A stretch of 8,666 nt of DNA. Source: Jatrophihabitans sp. (GTDB lineage: Bacteria; Actinomycetota; Actinomycetes; Mycobacteriales; Jatrophihabitantaceae). The notes under the pieces are model-generated. The model did no database searches and was not told the DNA's origin. It saw only the letters and a list, made by a program, of their open reading frames with translations. The stretch covers positions 1 to 8,666 of the forward strand of contig SCQZ01000053.1 of assembly GCA_004299665.1 (NCBI GenBank), written 5' to 3'. Made by a program: the position numbers and the translations under genes. Below, in pieces: positions 1 to 5,796 of the stretch; the stretch's first letter is position 1, and every line of letters starts with the position of its first letter.

Positions 1-738
1 AACCACGCCCCGCTGCTGATCGCCGAACAGTTCGGCACCCTCGCCGAGTTGCATCCCGGCCGCATCGATCTCGGGCTGGGGCGCGCCCCCGGCTCGGACC
101 GCAACACGATGTACGCGCTGCGCCGCGACGAGACCTCCGCGGACCGCTTCCCGGACGACGTGCTCGAACTGCAGGGCTATCTCACCGGCGAGTCGCTCGT
201 CCCGGGGGTGCACGCCTACCCGGGCCGCGGGACCCGGGTCCCGCTGTACATCCTGGGTTCCTCGCTGTTCGGTGCGTCGTTGGCCGCGGCACTCGGGCTG
301 CCGTACGCCTTCGCGTCCCACTTCGCCCCGGACGCGCTCGAGGCCGCCGTCGCGTTGTACCGCCGCGACTTCCGCCCGTCGGCCCAGCTCGACGCGCCGT
401 ACGTCATCGCGGGCGTGAACGTGATCTGCGCGGATTCGTCCGCCGAGGCCGCGACGCAGTTCCACGCGGCCAAGCGCGCGCGGGTGCGCTCGCTCGCCCG
501 GCCCGGGCTGCAGTTGACCGACGAGCAGGTCGACGCGGTCCTCGCCTCCCCGGAGGGGCTGCGGGTCGAGCAGATGGTCCGCTGCTCGGCGGTGGGGACG
601 CCGCCGGAGGCGCGGGAGTACCTGGAGGACTTCGCCAAGATCGCCGACGCGGACGAGCTGATCATCGCGCTGCCGTCGCCGCGGCCCGAGGACCGGTTGC
701 GCTCGGCGGGGCTGCTCGCCGAGCAGATGCTCGCGTAG
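1..738 (+). CDS. Luciferase-like flavin-dependent oxidoreductase (MsnO8-type LLM class), 5'-truncated by window edge
   Basis: The reading frame is open from base 1, so the gene starts upstream; 245 C-terminal residues are visible against roughly 330-340 for the family. The first visible residues, NHAPLLIAEQFGTLAELHPG followed by RIDLGLGRAPGSD, are the hallmark of the MsnO8-like branch of bacterial luciferase-like monooxygenases, TIM-barrel enzymes that use reduced FMN (or F420 in actinobacteria) to oxidise a small substrate in the cytoplasm. The later stretch PLYILGSSLFGASLAAALGL, then PYAFASHFAP, is the conserved barrel segment lining the flavin pocket. The end, at a TAG, is natural and the C-terminal helix looks complete. 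The substrate cannot be read from the sequence. The next gene is a second luciferase-like enzyme on the same strand 69 bases downstream, so the two may be co-transcribed. Family assignment is firm; cofactor and substrate are not. Confidence 0.9.
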   Translation, partial: NHAPLLIAEQFGTLAELHPGRIDLGLGRAPGSDRNTMYALRRDETSADRFPDDVLELQGYLTGESLVPGVHAYPGRGTRVPLYILGSSLFGASLAAALGLPYAFASHFAPDALEAAVALYRRDFRPSAQLDAPYVIAGVNVICADSSAEAATQFHAAKRARVRSLARPGLQLTDEQVDAVLASPEGLRVEQMVRCSAVGTPPEAREYLEDFAKIADADELIIALPSPRPEDRLRSAGLLAEQMLA

Positions 739-807
739 CGGACGGGTCGGGTCTCGCTCAGCGGCGCGGGACCGCTGCCGCGCGAGCCGGTGTGCCAGGC
801 TGCGGCG

Positions 808-1659
808 GTGCGGTTCGGCGTCGTCCTGTTCACCAGCGATCGCGGGATCACCCCCGCCGAGGCCGCCCGGGCGGCCGAGGAACGCGGCTTCGACACCTTC
901 GCCGTCCCCGAACACACCCACATCCCGGTCCGGCGCGACGCGGCCCACCCCGGGACGGGCGGCGCCGCGCTGCCCGACGATCGCTACCTGCGCACCCTCG
1001 ACCCGTGGGTGGCACTGGGCGGCGCGGCGTCGGTCACGACCCGCATCGAGCTGACGACGGCGGTGGCGCTGCCGGTCGAGCACGACCCGATCACGCTCGC
1101 CAAGACCATCGCCTCGCTCGATCATCTCTCGGGCGCCCGGGTGACGCTCGGGGCCGGGTTCGGCTGGAACACCGACGAGCTGGCCGACCACGGGGTCCCC
1201 GCGGGGCGGCGCCGGGCGGTGTTGGGGGAGTACCTCGCGGCGATGCGGGCCCTGTGGTCGCAGGACGAGGCGCACTACGAGGGGGAGTTCGTGCGGTTCG
1301 GCCCGAGCTGGGCCTGGCCAAAGCCGGTGCGGCGCGACGTGCCGGTGCTGATCGGTGCGGGCGCCACGGACGCGACCTTCGCCTGGATCGCGCGCCACGC
1401 CGACGGCTGGATCACCACGCCGCAGGACCGGGGCATCGCCGACGCGGCCACCCGGCTGCGCGGCGCCTGGACCGCGCACGGGCGTCCGGGGGCGCCGCGG
1501 ATCGTCGCGCTCGATGCCCGTCCGGACGCCGAGCGGCTGGCGCGGTGGGGCCGGGCGGGGGTCACCGACGTCCTGTACGGCCTGCCCGACGACGGGACGG
1601 CCGCCGTGCTGGGCTACCTGGACCGCCTCGCGCAGGCCGTCGCACCGCTGCGAGTATGA
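808..1659 (+). CDS. LLM class F420-dependent oxidoreductase
   Basis: A 283-residue luciferase-like TIM-barrel protein of the TIGR03619-type F420-dependent group. It opens with RFGVVLFTSDRGI, the usual first beta strand, has VPEHTHIPV at about residues 33-41, a long family-typical loop, then RVTLGAGFGWN at 111-121 and YEGEFVRF at 157-164. Members transfer hydride between coenzyme F420 and an unknown substrate; F420 use is known for the family and is not shown here. I chose the GTG at 808 because family members begin M-R-F-G directly; an in-frame GTG at 790 would add six residues (MCQAAA) without homology, and the only Shine-Dalgarno-like bases, AGG at 796-798, would serve 808. The gene follows another luciferase-like gene by 69 bases and converges on the minus-strand gene ending at 1688, leaving 28 bases between the stops. 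It is complete, with no frameshift. Confidence 0.88.
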   Translation: MRFGVVLFTSDRGITPAEAARAAEERGFDTFAVPEHTHIPVRRDAAHPGTGGAALPDDRYLRTLDPWVALGGAASVTTRIELTTAVALPVEHDPITLAKTIASLDHLSGARVTLGAGFGWNTDELADHGVPAGRRRAVLGEYLAAMRALWSQDEAHYEGEFVRFGPSWAWPKPVRRDVPVLIGAGATDATFAWIARHADGWITTPQDRGIADAATRLRGAWTAHGRPGAPRIVALDARPDAERLARWGRAGVTDVLYGLPDDGTAAVLGYLDRLAQAVAPLRV

Positions 1660-1687
1660 GCCTCGGCGCCGCTGCGCGCCCGAACCC

Positions 1688-1903
1688 TCACCGCCGGCGG
1701 CGCGTGTCCCACACCAGGCTGGCGGCGAACAGTACGACGACGAGCGCGCCCCCGAGCACCGCGAGCGCGGAGTCGGCCAGCCGGGTGCTCGCCATGATCA
1801 CGCCGAGCACCACCATCGCCGACACGACGGCGGCCGCGATCTTCCAGTCGTCGCCGATGAGGAACTCGTACCAGAAGCGGCCGAAGGCCCTGATCGCCCT
1901 CAT
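1688..1903 (-). CDS. Small two-helix membrane protein, translationally coupled to the COG4280-type gene
   Basis: A 71-residue protein starting at the ATG read from base 1903. It has an aromatic N-terminus (FGRFWYEFLIGDDW, 8-20), a hydrophobic helix at about 21-39, a short polar turn (RLADSA, 41-46), a second helix at about 47-66, and a basic tail ending RRRR. The charge pattern suggests the C-terminus faces the cytoplasm. Its ATG overlaps the TGA of the upstream membrane gene in an ATGA junction, so the two are almost certainly one operon with coupled translation. A longer open frame on this strand continues upstream to 2422, but it is a compositional shadow of the COG4280-type gene; only this last part has protein-like sequence. 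I do not recognise a named family. A role as an accessory subunit of the neighbouring membrane protein is inferred from coupling only. Confidence 0.75.
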   Translation of the reverse strand: MRAIRAFGRFWYEFLIGDDWKIAAAVVSAMVVLGVIMASTRLADSALAVLGGALVVVLFAASLVWDTRRRR

Positions 1904-2673
1904 CGCGCCACCGCCGGCACCGGTTCGTCGCGCAGCACCGCGATGAACACCCGGGTCAGGACGAACCAGGCGACGATCAGCACCGGGATCGCACCGTCGC
2001 CGCCGGGCCAGGCGATGCTGGCGCCGCCGCTGCGGAAGATCCCCATCCCCTCCACGGCCCAGAACGTCCCGAAGCTGGCGAGCAGCAACCCCACGCCGTA
2101 CTTGAGCAGGTTCTCCGGGATCATCGCGAGCGGCCGGCGGGCGGCGGCCGCGATGGCGAGCACGACGACGACGGCGGCCGCCGCGCCGATCACGGCGACC
2201 GGGACGTCGTGCGCGTTCAGGCCGAAGGTGATCACGATGAAGACCACCTCCATCCCCTCCAGGAAGACGCCCTTGAAGGAGACGACGAAGGAGAACATGT
2301 CCAGCCCGGTGACCGGGACGGTCCCGGCATCGCGGGCCGCGGCCTGCTCCTCGGCGAAGATCGCGTCCTCGTCGTGCATGGCCTTGCGCCCGGAGGCCCG
2401 CAGGATCGCCTTGCGCAGCCACTGCAGGCCGAAGATGAGCAGCAGGCCGCCGATGACCAGTTGCAGCGCCGAGCGTGGCAGCCAGGTCGCCAGCGCGTAC
2501 CCGGCCACCGCCGTCACCGCGGCGAGCAGGCAGACGGCGGCGGCGGTGCCGATCATGGACGAGCGCCAGCTGCGGGTGAACCCCATCGCCAGGACGATGG
2601 TGGTGGCCTCGACCATCTCCACGAAGCAGGCGGCGAAGGTCGCGACGAGCAGTCCCCAGGTCGCGGCCGTCAC
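1900..2673 (-). CDS. COG4280-type polytopic membrane protein with duplicated ExxE motif
   Basis: A 257-residue integral membrane protein starting at a GTG read from 2673. It has two homologous halves of about three helices each, joined by a charged, probably cytoplasmic loop at 93-121 (rich in D, E, K and R), and a final helix near 228-248. TM1 carries FVEMVEATTIV (E19, E22); TM4 carries FLEGMEVVFIV (E139, E142). The two halves align at a constant offset of 120 residues: F13/F133, F17/F137, E19/E139, E22/E142, I26/I146, G31/G151, P66/P186, G75/G195, F81/F201, G82/G202, W85/W205. It resembles the uncharacterised COG4280 family. Paired acidic ExxE motifs in equivalent helices recall the REXXE motifs of iron permease FTR1, so a cation transport role is plausible but inferred; the Arg of REXXE is absent. 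The downstream 71-residue membrane protein overlaps it by four bases. No obvious Shine-Dalgarno sequence precedes the start; an A/T-richer patch near 2711-2720 could contain a promoter, with TAGTTT readable on the minus strand. Confidence 0.82.
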   Translation of the reverse strand: MTAATWGLLVATFAACFVEMVEATTIVLAMGFTRSWRSSMIGTAAAVCLLAAVTAVAGYALATWLPRSALQLVIGGLLLIFGLQWLRKAILRASGRKAMHDEDAIFAEEQAAARDAGTVPVTGLDMFSFVVSFKGVFLEGMEVVFIVITFGLNAHDVPVAVIGAAAAVVVVLAIAAAARRPLAMIPENLLKYGVGLLLASFGTFWAVEGMGIFRSGGASIAWPGGDGAIPVLIVAWFVLTRVFIAVLRDEPVPAVAR

Positions 2674-2750
2674 GTCGGATGTCGCAGGTTCAGCGGGCCG
2701 GGCACGAGGCGAAAACTACCCGACGTTCCTGTGGCACCCGGCGCGCGGCG

Positions 2751-3512
2751 TCAGCGGATGCGGGTGACGAGGTTCTCCCGCCCGGCGCGCAGCGCCGTCA
2801 GGAGCGTGACGAAGCGGTACGCCAGGTAGGACTCGCCGGCCACGTCGGGGTGTTCGCCGTCCGGGCCGAGGTACCCGGCGTCCGCCCCGGCGAACCAGTC
2901 CAGCGCGTCGACGAAGATCGCGCCGTTGTCGAGCGTCACGCCCCCGAGCGTGTCGTCCAGGGCCGTCAGACCGGCCGCGGGGTTCGCGAGCGTCCCCGGC
3001 GGCCCCACGACGATCACCAGCGCCGCCGGAGCGATCGCGCGGACCAGCCGGAGCGTCGCCGCGACCGCGTCCGCGTACCCGTCCGGGACCGCGCCGTCGC
3101 GCAGGTCGTTGTCCGAGCCGAACAGGATGACGGCGCGGGTGCGGGCGCTCACCCCGGCGATCACGTAGTCGGCGAACGTGGCGCCGCCGGCACCCTGCGC
3201 GACGTACCCGGAGCCGGGGCCGCTGGCGTTGGTGAGCGTCATCGGGATGCCGTCGGCGTCAAGCAGCGCCTGCGCCGGCACCGTCCACGGATCGCCGGGT
3301 GTCCGGTACCCGGAGCTGAGCGAGTCCCCGACGACGGTGACCGGGACCGCGGGCTCATCCCAGGCGGCCGGCACGGACCGCGGGGGACCGGCCGGCGGGA
3401 TCGGGCCAGCGGCGATCAGCCCCGCCACCAGCGCCACCAGTGTCGCGCCGGCGGCCGCGGCGGCCCACCCCGGGGTGCGGCGACCGCGCAGGACGGCCGC
3501 GGCGGGGTGCAC
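2751..3512 (-). CDS. Membrane-anchored or secreted SGNH/GDSL hydrolase
   Basis: A 253-residue protein with a basic N-terminus (RGRR, 9-12), one hydrophobic segment at about 16-37 that could be a signal anchor or signal peptide, a Pro-rich linker (38-49), then an SGNH hydrolase fold outside the membrane. The four SGNH blocks are visible: block I VTVVGDSLSSGY with nucleophile Ser64; block II around GPGSGYVAQG (98-107); block III FGSDNDL with Asn135, the G-x-N-D pattern; block V DGEHP with Asp218 and His221 completing the triad. Such enzymes deacylate esters, often carbohydrate or cell-wall acetyl or acyl groups; the substrate here cannot be read. The start is a GTG at 3512; a G-rich GGGG just upstream is a poor ribosome site, so the start is only moderately certain. 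The gene precedes the COG4280-type membrane gene on the same strand with a 77-base gap, and is divergent from the N-acetyltransferase gene. Confidence 0.87.
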   Translation of the reverse strand: MHPAAAVLRGRRTPGWAAAAAGATLVALVAGLIAAGPIPPAGPPRSVPAAWDEPAVPVTVVGDSLSSGYRTPGDPWTVPAQALLDADGIPMTLTNASGPGSGYVAQGAGGATFADYVIAGVSARTRAVILFGSDNDLRDGAVPDGYADAVAATLRLVRAIAPAALVIVVGPPGTLANPAAGLTALDDTLGGVTLDNGAIFVDALDWFAGADAGYLGPDGEHPDVAGESYLAYRFVTLLTALRAGRENLVTRIR

Positions 3513-3534
3513 GGCCCCATTCGTACTCGCCCGC

Positions 3535-3578
3535 CGTCAAGGCGACTGCATCGGATCGTCAAGGAAGCGTCAGACCGC
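3535..3578. promoter_or_regulatory. Direct repeats of CGTCA at 11-base steps in the divergent intergenic region
   Basis: The 155-base region between the hydrolase and N-acetyltransferase genes contains CGTCAAGG at 3535 and again at 3557, with CGTCAGAC at 3568; position 3546, where an 11-base period would put a fourth unit, reads CTGCATCG (3 of 5 core bases). Direct repeats at one helical turn are the usual binding pattern of OmpR/PhoP-type response regulators. On the minus strand the first two units read TTGACG, which also resembles a -35 element, although I find no well-spaced -10. A possible -10 for the N-acetyltransferase, TACGCT, lies at 3616-3621 without a convincing -35. The regulatory role is inferred. 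Confidence 0.3.
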
Positions 3579-3654
3579 CGTGGCATCGCGACTCCGCGGT
3601 GTCCGACGGCCGTCCTACGCTGGCGTGCTGACGGGCAGGTGCCGTCGCCGTGCC

Positions 3655-3661
3655 GGGAGGT
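3655..3661 (+). promoter_or_regulatory. Ribosome binding site that fixes the N-acetyltransferase start
   Basis: GGGAGGT is a near-perfect Shine-Dalgarno sequence six bases before the ATG at 3668. It lies inside any product begun at the in-frame GTG at 3650, so the ATG at 3668 is preferred. Confidence 0.75.
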
Positions 3662-3667
3662 GGGTGG

Positions 3668-4543
3668 ATGTTCGAGTCGCCGGACGAACTCGACCCGGCG
3701 GTCCGCGCCGCGTACCTGGCGCGACTCGGGCTCGACGCCGGGCCGCCGTCCGTCGAGGGCCTCGTGTCGATCGTGCAGCGTCAGGTGGAGCGGGTGCCCT
3801 ACGAGACGCTGTGGATCCCGGCCGGTGAACGGTGGTCGATCGATCCGGTGCAGGCGGCGCGGCGCATCGCGTTCGCGGGCCGGGGCGGGTACTGCTATCA
3901 CCTCAACGGCGCGCTCGGGCTTCTGCTGCGCTCGCTGGGGTACGCGGTGCACGGGCACGTCGGGGCGGTGCACGGTGACGAGCCGAGCGTCGACGACGTG
4001 GGCAACCACCTGGTGCTGACCGTGACCGGCCTGCCCTGCGAGGCGAACCCGTCGGGGCGGTGGTACGTGGACGCCGGACTCGGCGACGCGCTCCACGAGC
4101 CGCTTCCGCTGGTGCCCGGGGACTACCTGCAAGCGCCGTTCCGGCTGACGCTCGAGACCGCCGGTGACGGTGCATGGCGGCTGATCCACGACCCGGTCGG
4201 GGGATTTCGCAGTATGACGTGGACGGCCGGCCCGGCCGCTCCGACCGACTTCACCGGCCGGCACGAGTGGCTGTCGACCTCGCCCGATTCGGGCTTCGTG
4301 CAGGTGCCGATGGCCGAACGGCGCGACGCGACGGGCGTGGACGTGATCAGGGGGCTGGTCCTCGCGCGTCTCGGTTCCGGCGCGTTCACCGCCGATCCGG
4401 TCACGCGTCCGGCGCAATGGTTCGACACGCTGGCCGACGTGTTCGGCCTGCGCTTCGACGGCCTCGCACCCGACTCGCGCCGGCGGCTGTGGGACACAGT
4501 CCTCGGCGCACACCGCGCCTGGGAGGCGAGTCGGTCCAGGTGA
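3668..4543 (+). CDS. nat: Arylamine N-acetyltransferase (NAT)
   Basis: A 291-residue cytoplasmic enzyme of normal NAT length (about 270-290). It transfers an acetyl or short acyl group from CoA to arylamines, hydrazines or related amines through a cysteine acyl-enzyme. The triad is visible: Cys76 in RGGYCYHLN, His114 in VGNHLVLTV and Asp135 in RWYVDAGLGD. Other family marks are VERVPYETLWI (40-50), matching the usual PFEN-type region, and the LPLVPG segment after the Asp. The start at 3668 follows a strong ribosome site at 3655-3661; an upstream GTG at 3650 would add MPGGGW and contain that site. In some mycobacteria nat lies in the cholesterol catabolic cluster; no such genes are present here, so the physiological substrate is open. 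The active-site loop reads CYHLN, with no acidic residue two positions after the Cys as in many NATs. It is complete and converges with the GNAT toxin gene, 27 bases apart. Confidence 0.93.
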   Translation: MFESPDELDPAVRAAYLARLGLDAGPPSVEGLVSIVQRQVERVPYETLWIPAGERWSIDPVQAARRIAFAGRGGYCYHLNGALGLLLRSLGYAVHGHVGAVHGDEPSVDDVGNHLVLTVTGLPCEANPSGRWYVDAGLGDALHEPLPLVPGDYLQAPFRLTLETAGDGAWRLIHDPVGGFRSMTWTAGPAAPTDFTGRHEWLSTSPDSGFVQVPMAERRDATGVDVIRGLVLARLGSGAFTADPVTRPAQWFDTLADVFGLRFDGLAPDSRRRLWDTVLGAHRAWEASRSR

Positions 4544-4570
4544 CGCGAGTCCCCCGCGGGCGGTAGACGA

Positions 4571-5422
4571 TTACGTGAGCGTGGGGCCGGGCAGTGTATG
4601 GGCAAGATCGCGGACGCGGCGCACCGCTTCGTCGTCCGGCGACCAGTCGCCGGTGAGGATTGCCCTGGGTGTCTGGCCATCCAGAACGGCGCGGGGCCGG
4701 TCGAACCAGCGTCGAACTCCGACGTCGTTGTAGCTGCCGGTCAGGTCGGCAACGACGAGAGCAACGAAGTGCAGTCGGACCCCGACCTGGTCCGGAGTGG
4801 GACGCTCTCGCGAACGGTACGAATGCAGCGACGCCGGGGATACCCCTAGCAGGGTCGAGAGCAGATCGTCTCCGAGCAGCACACTCATCGACGCCCACGA
4901 TGACGGTGGCCGTAGGTGGGCGCGAACGGTGGCGACCTTGACGAACATCCGCAGGTCGCCCGCGCCGGTGCCGGTGAACCCGCTGCGCGCATAGAACGAG
5001 GCAAGGCGCTCGTTGTCAGGGTCGACGACGATCACCGCACCTCCGCCGCGGTCGGCGGCGTCGAGGATGACCTCCAGCGCCTCCCGCAGCAGCTGCCGTC
5101 CCCACTGCCCTGCGCGCAACGAGGTGTCCAGCGCGAGCTTGGCCAGCAGCCACCCGGGTGTGGACCGCGGCATCCCGCGCCGCACCGGCTCGGGCATCGC
5201 GTCCCGCACCACGGTTGTCGGACAGATCGCGAAGTACCCGACGACCCGTTCCGGGTCGGAGCCGGACTGTTCGAGCAGGACGTCGACGCGGCTCGAGCCG
5301 GACTCCTGCGCGCGCAGCGCGGTGTCGGTCAGCCAGAAGTTGTATGCCGGTTCGCCACAGTCGAACGCGGCGAGATCGAGGCCGCGGACCAGCGGCGCAA
5401 GCCGGTAGGCCGCGGCGCTCAC
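4571..5422 (-). CDS. TacT-like GNAT toxin fused to a C-terminal MbcA/ParS/Xre-type antitoxin domain
   Basis: A 283-residue protein in one uninterrupted frame with two parts. Residues 1-170 are a GNAT acetyltransferase of the TacT/AtaT/ItaT toxin type: the N-terminal FDCGEP signature at 20-25 with FWL at 29-31, strand AKLALD at 94-99, acetyl-CoA loop RAGQWGRQLL at 103-112, and SFYARSGF at 142-149 with Tyr144 matching the catalytic Tyr of TacT. Known toxins of this group acetylate the amino group of aminoacyl-tRNA and block translation. Residues about 176-278 are extra: a helix-turn-helix-like stretch (LLSTLLGVSPASLHSYRS, 187-204), a hydrophobic helix (216-228), then WFDRPRAVLDGQTPRAIL (239-256), the W-F-x-x-P-x-x-x-L-x-G-x-x-P pattern of DUF2384 toxin-binding domains. 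The GTG start at 5422 overlaps the antitoxin stop as GTGA, so the pair is translationally coupled. The usual GxG of motif A is QWG here. Toxin family is confident; the fused domain is a strong visual match needing a profile search. Confidence 0.87.
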   Translation of the reverse strand: MSAAAYRLAPLVRGLDLAAFDCGEPAYNFWLTDTALRAQESGSSRVDVLLEQSGSDPERVVGYFAICPTTVVRDAMPEPVRRGMPRSTPGWLLAKLALDTSLRAGQWGRQLLREALEVILDAADRGGGAVIVVDPDNERLASFYARSGFTGTGAGDLRMFVKVATVRAHLRPPSSWASMSVLLGDDLLSTLLGVSPASLHSYRSRERPTPDQVGVRLHFVALVVADLTGSYNDVGVRRWFDRPRAVLDGQTPRAILTGDWSPDDEAVRRVRDLAHTLPGPTLT

Positions 5423-5688
5423 CGAGTGATGATGCGGGGAAGGCGAGCCAGATCGGCCAGTTCGGGGGAGTGGTCTGCGACCTCGAGTGCCGCCATCATC
5501 GCGTCGAACACCTCCGCCGACATCAGCGTCACGTCGGCCCGAGCAACCACCCGCTGCGCGGCGCTGCGCACCGCTTCCTCGACGAACGCCGACTTGGAGA
5601 CATGCAGCAACGCAGACGCCTCCGAAACCAGCCGCTCGGTCTCCTCGTCGGTGCGCACTTCCAGCCGCCGGGTCTTCACGCCGCCCAT
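5419..5688 (-). CDS. DUF1778 (TacA-like) ribbon-helix-helix antitoxin
   Basis: An 89-residue protein. It opens with TRRLEVRTDEETERLVSEAS (6-25), the ribbon-helix-helix strand and first helix, then SKSAFVEEAVRSAAQRV (31-47), the second helix; this half should bind DNA as a dimer. Residues 48-89 (VTLMSAEVFDAMMAALE, then DHSPELADLARLP) form the C-terminal arm that in TacA-type antitoxins wraps the GNAT toxin and masks its active site. It is the first gene of the operon and its TGA overlaps the toxin GTG by four bases. The frame is open upstream to 5772, but family members begin near the RLE strand, and the ATG at 5688 sits six bases after a good -10, so I place the start there. It likely represses its own promoter at the inverted repeat 5696-5714, more strongly with toxin bound. 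Family assignment is confident. Confidence 0.87.
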   Translation of the reverse strand: MGGVKTRRLEVRTDEETERLVSEASALLHVSKSAFVEEAVRSAAQRVVARADVTLMSAEVFDAMMAALEVADHSPELADLARLPRIITR

Positions 5689-5694
5689 GGCTCT

Positions 5695-5723
5695 ACCGTA
5701 CGGCGGATGTACGGCAACGGCAA
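5695..5723 (-). promoter_or_regulatory. Probable leaderless promoter of the toxin-antitoxin operon
   Basis: Read on the minus strand, TTGCCG (5723-5718, a 4 of 6 match to TTGACA), a 17-base spacer and TACGGT (5700-5695, matching TANNNT) form a sigma-70-type promoter. Six bases (AGAGCC) separate the -10 from the ATG at 5688, which puts the transcription start at or next to the A of the ATG. No Shine-Dalgarno sequence is present, in keeping with leaderless translation, common in actinobacteria. Confidence 0.55.
5696..5714. promoter_or_regulatory. Inverted-repeat operator overlapping the antitoxin -10
   Basis: CCGTAC at 5696-5701 and GTACGG at 5709-5714 are perfect inverted repeats separated by seven bases, GGCGGAT. 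The first arm is also the core of an 8-base palindrome, CCGTACGG (5696-5703). It covers five of the six -10 bases, so a bound antitoxin dimer would block RNA polymerase. Binding by the ribbon-helix-helix antitoxin is inferred from position, as autoregulation is typical of such modules. Confidence 0.5.
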
Positions 5724-5779
5724 ACGCCGAGGTGCCCGGGCGCCGCGGGGGCGACATGCCGGACGGGTCCACGCGGTGC

Positions 5780-5795
5780 TAGAGTCCGCTAGTGT
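5780..5795 (+). promoter_or_regulatory. Candidate -10 elements for the metal importer operon
   Basis: TAGTGT (5790-5795) matches TANNNT and would place the transcription start near 5802, inside the Zur-like palindrome; TAGAGT (5780-5785) is an alternative about ten bases upstream. Neither has a recognisable -35 at 17 bases. The choice is uncertain, but either places the palindrome where a bound repressor would block initiation or early elongation. Confidence 0.3.
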
Positions 5796-5796
5796 G

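Noticed and set aside
759..777. CAGCGG-7-CCGCTG hairpin between the two oxidoreductase genes
   Set aside because: Six-base stem without a T-run, expected by chance at this GC content.
1355..2767. 470-codon plus-strand open frame spanning the oxidoreductase end and the membrane gene
   Set aside because: It crosses two real genes in other frames and has low-complexity Ser/Thr/Ala/Arg sequence.
2679..4019. 446-codon plus-strand open frame over the SGNH hydrolase and the start of nat
   Set aside because: Arg-rich shadow; the hydrolase and NAT catalytic residues lie in other frames.
4553..4560. CCCGCGGG palindrome in the convergent gap after nat
   Set aside because: Self-complementary with no loop and no T-run; not a convincing terminator.
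4571..5060. A separate small antitoxin gene at the 3' end of the GNAT gene
   Set aside because: The frame is continuous with the GNAT domain, with no stop between them, so it is treated as a fusion.
5689..5772. N-terminal extension of the antitoxin to an upstream start at 5772
   Set aside because: The added 28 residues have no family match, and the promoter and operator lie within this stretch.
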